Shown here: piece by piece, positions 13,247 through 15,481 of the stretch | Numbering within the stretch: position 1 is the first letter of the stretch | Layout of the letters: each line of letters starts with the position of its first letter | Assembly: GCA_035296705.1 (NCBI GenBank) | Contig: DATHAL010000032.1 | Coordinates: 1 to 15,481, forward strand | DNA length: 15,481 nt | Reading direction: 5' to 3' | Source: WHSW01 sp035296705 | GTDB taxonomy: Bacteria; Actinomycetota; Thermoleophilia; Solirubrobacterales; 70-9 | Notes under the pieces: generated by a model | What the model was told of the DNA's origin: nothing | Databases searched by the model: none | Seen by the model: the letters and a program-made list of their open reading frames with translations, nothing else | Translations under genes and position numbers: made by a program

Positions 13247-14701
13247 CTAGCTGTCGAAGCCGAGCCCGAGCCGGTCCAATGTCCTAAGCCACAGTCCGCG
13301 CCGGCCGCCGCGCCGATCGGCGGCGGCGAGGCGGCTGCGCGTCAGCTCGATCGCGCCCCACCGAAGTGGCTCGGGCGGGAACGGCAGCGGCTTTGACCGG
13401 ATCGCCCTCAGGCGAGTGGCCTCGTTCTCGCGGCCCGCGAGCAAGTCGAGCGCCACCCGCGCGCCGAAGCGACTCGCTCCGACGCCAAGGCCGGTGTGGC
13501 CCACGGTGTAGGCGGCGCGACCGTCGAGCGCGGTGCCGTGGAAGGCGAAGAAGCGGCTGCAGGTGTCGATCGCGCCGCCCCAGCGGTGCGTGAAGCGGAC
13601 CCCCTCGAGCTGCGGGAAGGCGGTGAAGAAGTGGCTCGCGAGCCTCGCGAAGCTCTCCTCGCGCTGCTCGAAGCGCGGCCCGATGCCGCCGCCGTAGTGG
13701 TAGATCGCGTCGTAGCCACCCCAGAGGATCCGGTCGTCCTCCGTCAGTCGGTAGTAGTGGAAGCGGTTCGCAACGTCGCCGACGCCCTGGCGGTTCGGCC
13801 AGCCAATCGCCTCGCGCTGCTTCGCGGTCAGCGGCTCGGTGACGAGTACGTAGTCATAGACCGGCGCCACGCGCCGGCGGATGTCGCCGACGAGTCCGGG
13901 GAAGGCGCCGCTCGCCAGCAGGGCCTTGCGCGCGCGCAGGCGCCCGCCCGCGAGCCGAAGCTCGACCCCCGCCCCGCCCCGCTCGATCGCCTCGACACGG
14001 GTCCGCTCGTGCAGCCGCGCGCCGCCCTCCGCAGCGACCCGGGCGAGGCCCCACGCAAGGCGTGCCGGGTCGACGAGCGCGGCGCCGGACCGCCGCCAGA
14101 GCGCGCCCTCAAACACCGGCGAGTGGACCTCGGCCCAAGCGCGCTCGCGGTCGAGCAGCTCGACCTCGTGGCCGAGCGCCCGCAGGACAGCGGCCTCATC
14201 GGCGAGCCACTTGACCTCGTGCGGCTCGACGGCGACGTCGAGGTCGCCGCTGGCCTCGAACCCGCAAGCAATGCCGTGGCGCTCCACCGCGTCGGCGACG
14301 GCCGCGAAGTTCTCGAGGCCGAGTCGCTCGAGCGTCGGCATCTCCTCCGGGAAGCGCGCCATCCCGTTCGCGACGCCGTGCGTGAGCGACGAGGCGAGAA
14401 AGCCGCCGTTCCTGCCGCTCGCGCCGTCGGCGATCCGCGCCCCGTCGACCACCACCACGTCACGGCTCGGCTCGTCCTCGACCGCCAGGACCGCAGCCCA
14501 CAGGCCGGCCAGCCCGGCGCCGACGATCGCGAGGTCGCATTCGCGCTCGCCCGCGAGCGGCGCGGTCGCGGCCGGCCGCTGTGTCGCATCGAGCCAGAAT
14601 GGGATCGTGGACGCATCCGAGTAGCTCGCGCGGTCGCTCGCCCGCGCCCCGCGACGCGCCCATGGGCCGTGTTCGCCAGATGCCGAGATCACGAGCGGCA
14701 C
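13247..14701 (-). CDS. FAD-dependent amine/amino-acid oxidase (DAO family, PuuB-like)
   Basis: A 484-residue flavoprotein of the D-amino-acid-oxidase superfamily. The FAD-binding GAGLAGLWAA loop is at 61-70 after the strand CDLAIV. GASGRNGGFL (93-102) is the hallmark of the gamma-glutamylputrescine oxidase/glycine-oxidase-like subgroup. The C-terminal TVGHTGLGVGASRFGARVALDLLAG is the second FAD contact. The N-terminal PFWLD segment is also typical of PuuB-like enzymes. It presumably oxidises a primary or secondary amine to an aldehyde or keto product with H2O2 release (family knowledge). The GTG at 14701 is used; GTG 14692 is an alternative, with TAGCGT 7 nt before it. It is the first gene of the minus-strand operon with aminotransferase and ddl. 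Confidence 0.88.
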   Translation of the reverse strand: MPLVISASGEHGPWARRGARASDRASYSDASTIPFWLDATQRPAATAPLAGERECDLAIVGAGLAGLWAAVLAVEDEPSRDVVVVDGARIADGASGRNGGFLASSLTHGVANGMARFPEEMPTLERLGLENFAAVADAVERHGIACGFEASGDLDVAVEPHEVKWLADEAAVLRALGHEVELLDRERAWAEVHSPVFEGALWRRSGAALVDPARLAWGLARVAAEGGARLHERTRVEAIERGGAGVELRLAGGRLRARKALLASGAFPGLVGDIRRRVAPVYDYVLVTEPLTAKQREAIGWPNRQGVGDVANRFHYYRLTEDDRILWGGYDAIYHYGGGIGPRFEQREESFARLASHFFTAFPQLEGVRFTHRWGGAIDTCSRFFAFHGTALDGRAAYTVGHTGLGVGASRFGARVALDLLAGRENEATRLRAIRSKPLPFPPEPLRWGAIELTRSRLAAADRRGGRRGLWLRTLDRLGLGFDS

Positions 14702-14729
14702 GCTAGCGGCGGCGGCTTCGGACGATGGG

Positions 14730-14735
14730 TAGCCT
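14730..14735 (+). promoter_or_regulatory. Putative -10 box (TAGCCT) of the four-helix membrane protein gene
   Basis: TAGCCT ends 9 nt before ATG 14745, the same spacing as at parA and tRNA-Ile. No Shine-Dalgarno lies between them, so the transcript may be leaderless. The whole divergent gap to the oxidase gene is only 43 bp, so the two promoters must be close or overlapping. Confidence 0.4.
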
Positions 14736-14744
14736 GCGGCGCCG

Positions 14745-15164
14745 ATGGAGTACTTCCAGGGAATCGGACTCGCGGTGGCCGCCGGAGCGCTCGCGGGCGC
14801 CGTCGGGCGGCGCGACGCGGTCGGACTCGGACTCGCTGCGGTCGCCGCTGTCGTCGGCGCGGCCGTCTACGGCCTCTCGCTCTCGGCCGAGGACCATCCG
14901 GCCTGGCCGGGCTGGATCCTCGGGGCGCCGATCGCGCTCGGCGCGTTCGAGGTCGTCTCCAATGTCGCCCAAGGCGCCCGCGAGCGCGCCGGTGAGGGCG
15001 GCTTCACCGGGGCGATCATCGCCCTCGGCGCGCTCGCGATCGCGGGACTCTCGCTCGTCGTCCAGCCGGTCGGGCTCGTCGCGCTCCTCGGCGTCTTGTA
15101 TCTCTCGTCCGCCCAGCGCCGCCGCGCGGATCGCAAGTACGAGGGGCTGCGGTCGCTGCGGTGA
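14745..15164 (+). CDS. Four-helix integral membrane protein, function unknown
   Basis: A 139-residue hydrophobic protein. Helices are at about 5-20 (GIGLAVAAGALAGAVG), 25-45 (AVGLGLAAVAAVVGAAVYGL), 57-75 (WILGAPIALGAFEVVSNV) and a long one from about 87 to 120 (GAIIALGALAIAGLSLVVQP; VGLVALLGVLYL), probably two spans. The C-terminus is basic (QRRRADRKYEGLRSLR), so it probably lies in the cytoplasm. I do not recognise a family. Its stop overlaps the GTG of a phosphatase-superfamily gene (GTGA), so the two are likely made together. A leaderless start is suggested by the -10-like box 9 nt upstream. Confidence 0.85.
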   Translation: MEYFQGIGLAVAAGALAGAVGRRDAVGLGLAAVAAVVGAAVYGLSLSAEDHPAWPGWILGAPIALGAFEVVSNVAQGARERAGEGGFTGAIIALGALAIAGLSLVVQPVGLVALLGVLYLSSAQRRRADRKYEGLRSLR

Positions 15165-15481
15165 CCGCACGCAAGCTCGTCCTCTGCGTCGTCGACTCGC
15201 TGCGGACGGACAAGCTCCAGCGCGCGGTGGCCGGAGGAGTCGCACCAACGTTCGCGAGCCTGCTCGAGCGCGGAACGCTGGTCGAGGACTGCGTCGCGTC
15301 CTTCCCGTCGGTGACGCCGGTCTGCACGTCGGAGATCACGACCGGCGAGGGCCCCGACCGCCATTGGATCAGCGGCATGAACTGGTATCACCGCGCCGAG
15401 CGCCGCTACGTGGAGTACGGCAGCTCGTTCGAGGCGACCCGAGCCTTTGGCCTCTTCCGCTCGCTCTACGACACGGTCTAC
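15161..15481 (+). CDS. Alkaline phosphatase superfamily (phosphodiesterase/pyrophosphatase-like), 5' part
   Basis: A reading frame of 107 codons open to the right edge, starting at GTG in a GTGA overlap with the membrane protein gene. The N-terminus TARKLVLCVVDSLRTDKL has the first metal-binding Asp (D12) after a hydrophobic strand, as in type I phosphodiesterase/NPP enzymes. A second block, ASFPSVTPVCTSEITTG (46-62), corresponds to the catalytic Thr/Ser region (T52 is the likely nucleophile), followed by PDRHWISG, where NPP enzymes usually have PxxHGI. It probably hydrolyses a phosphate or phosphonate ester; substrate unknown. No signal peptide is seen, so the product is probably cytoplasmic or membrane-associated through its partner. 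The rest of the catalytic domain lies outside the window. Confidence 0.85.
   Translation, partial: MTARKLVLCVVDSLRTDKLQRAVAGGVAPTFASLLERGTLVEDCVASFPSVTPVCTSEITTGEGPDRHWISGMNWYHRAERRYVEYGSSFEATRAFGLFRSLYDTVY

Overview
This is a high-GC chromosomal window from a bacterium, most likely an actinobacterium of the Thermoleophilia type (Solirubrobacterales/Gaiellales-like). That is an inference from base composition, frequent GTG/TTG starts, an actinobacterial-style bifunctional nuclease and the yidC-khpB-rsmG-parA-parB order. That order is normally found beside the replication origin. The rnpA/rpmH/dnaA side would lie to the left of the window. I see no DnaA-box cluster and no canonical parS site inside it.

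Region 1 (1-3638, + strand) is the origin-proximal block: the 3' part of yidC (membrane insertase), khpB/jag (KH-R3H RNA-binding protein), rsmG (16S rRNA m7G methyltransferase), then parA and parB. The first three genes overlap by 4 nt each. A hairpin and a -10-like box lie before parA. A strong Shine-Dalgarno sequence serving a 9-codon leader ORF precedes parB.

Region 2 (3635-6565) holds an ECF41-type sigma factor with its fused SnoaL-like domain, encoded downstream of and overlapping a NAD(P)-binding epimerase-like protein. Both are on the - strand and lie behind a near-perfect ECF41 promoter, so the unit looks autoregulated. Upstream is pdxH (- strand), and divergent from pdxH is a small monooxygenase-like protein. 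parB and the sigma factor gene converge and share a CTAG palindrome as their stop codons.

Region 3 (6566-7421) contains tRNA-Ile(GAT) with its own promoter, a possible 36-residue lipoprotein remnant on the - strand, and a bifunctional nuclease-family (DUF151) gene with a perfect TATAAT box.

Region 4 (7547-10803, + strand) is a tightly packed envelope-stress type operon: a PspC-domain membrane protein with a LiaF-like tail, an unlisted 58-residue two-helix membrane protein, a PspC-domain histidine kinase and a NarL-type response regulator.

Region 5 (10808-14701, - strand) is an operon of FAD-dependent amine oxidase, PLP aminotransferase and D-alanine-D-alanine ligase. The last two overlap by 4 nt. 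Region 6 (14745-end, + strand) is a four-helix membrane protein overlapping the start of an alkaline-phosphatase-superfamily enzyme that runs off the window.

Nothing here looks like a mobile element, prophage, CRISPR array or defence island. The most interesting signals are regulatory: the ECF41 promoter, the parB leader ORF, the recurring -10-to-start spacing that suggests leaderless transcripts, the modular PspC/LiaI-like signalling operon and the unusual setting of ddl.
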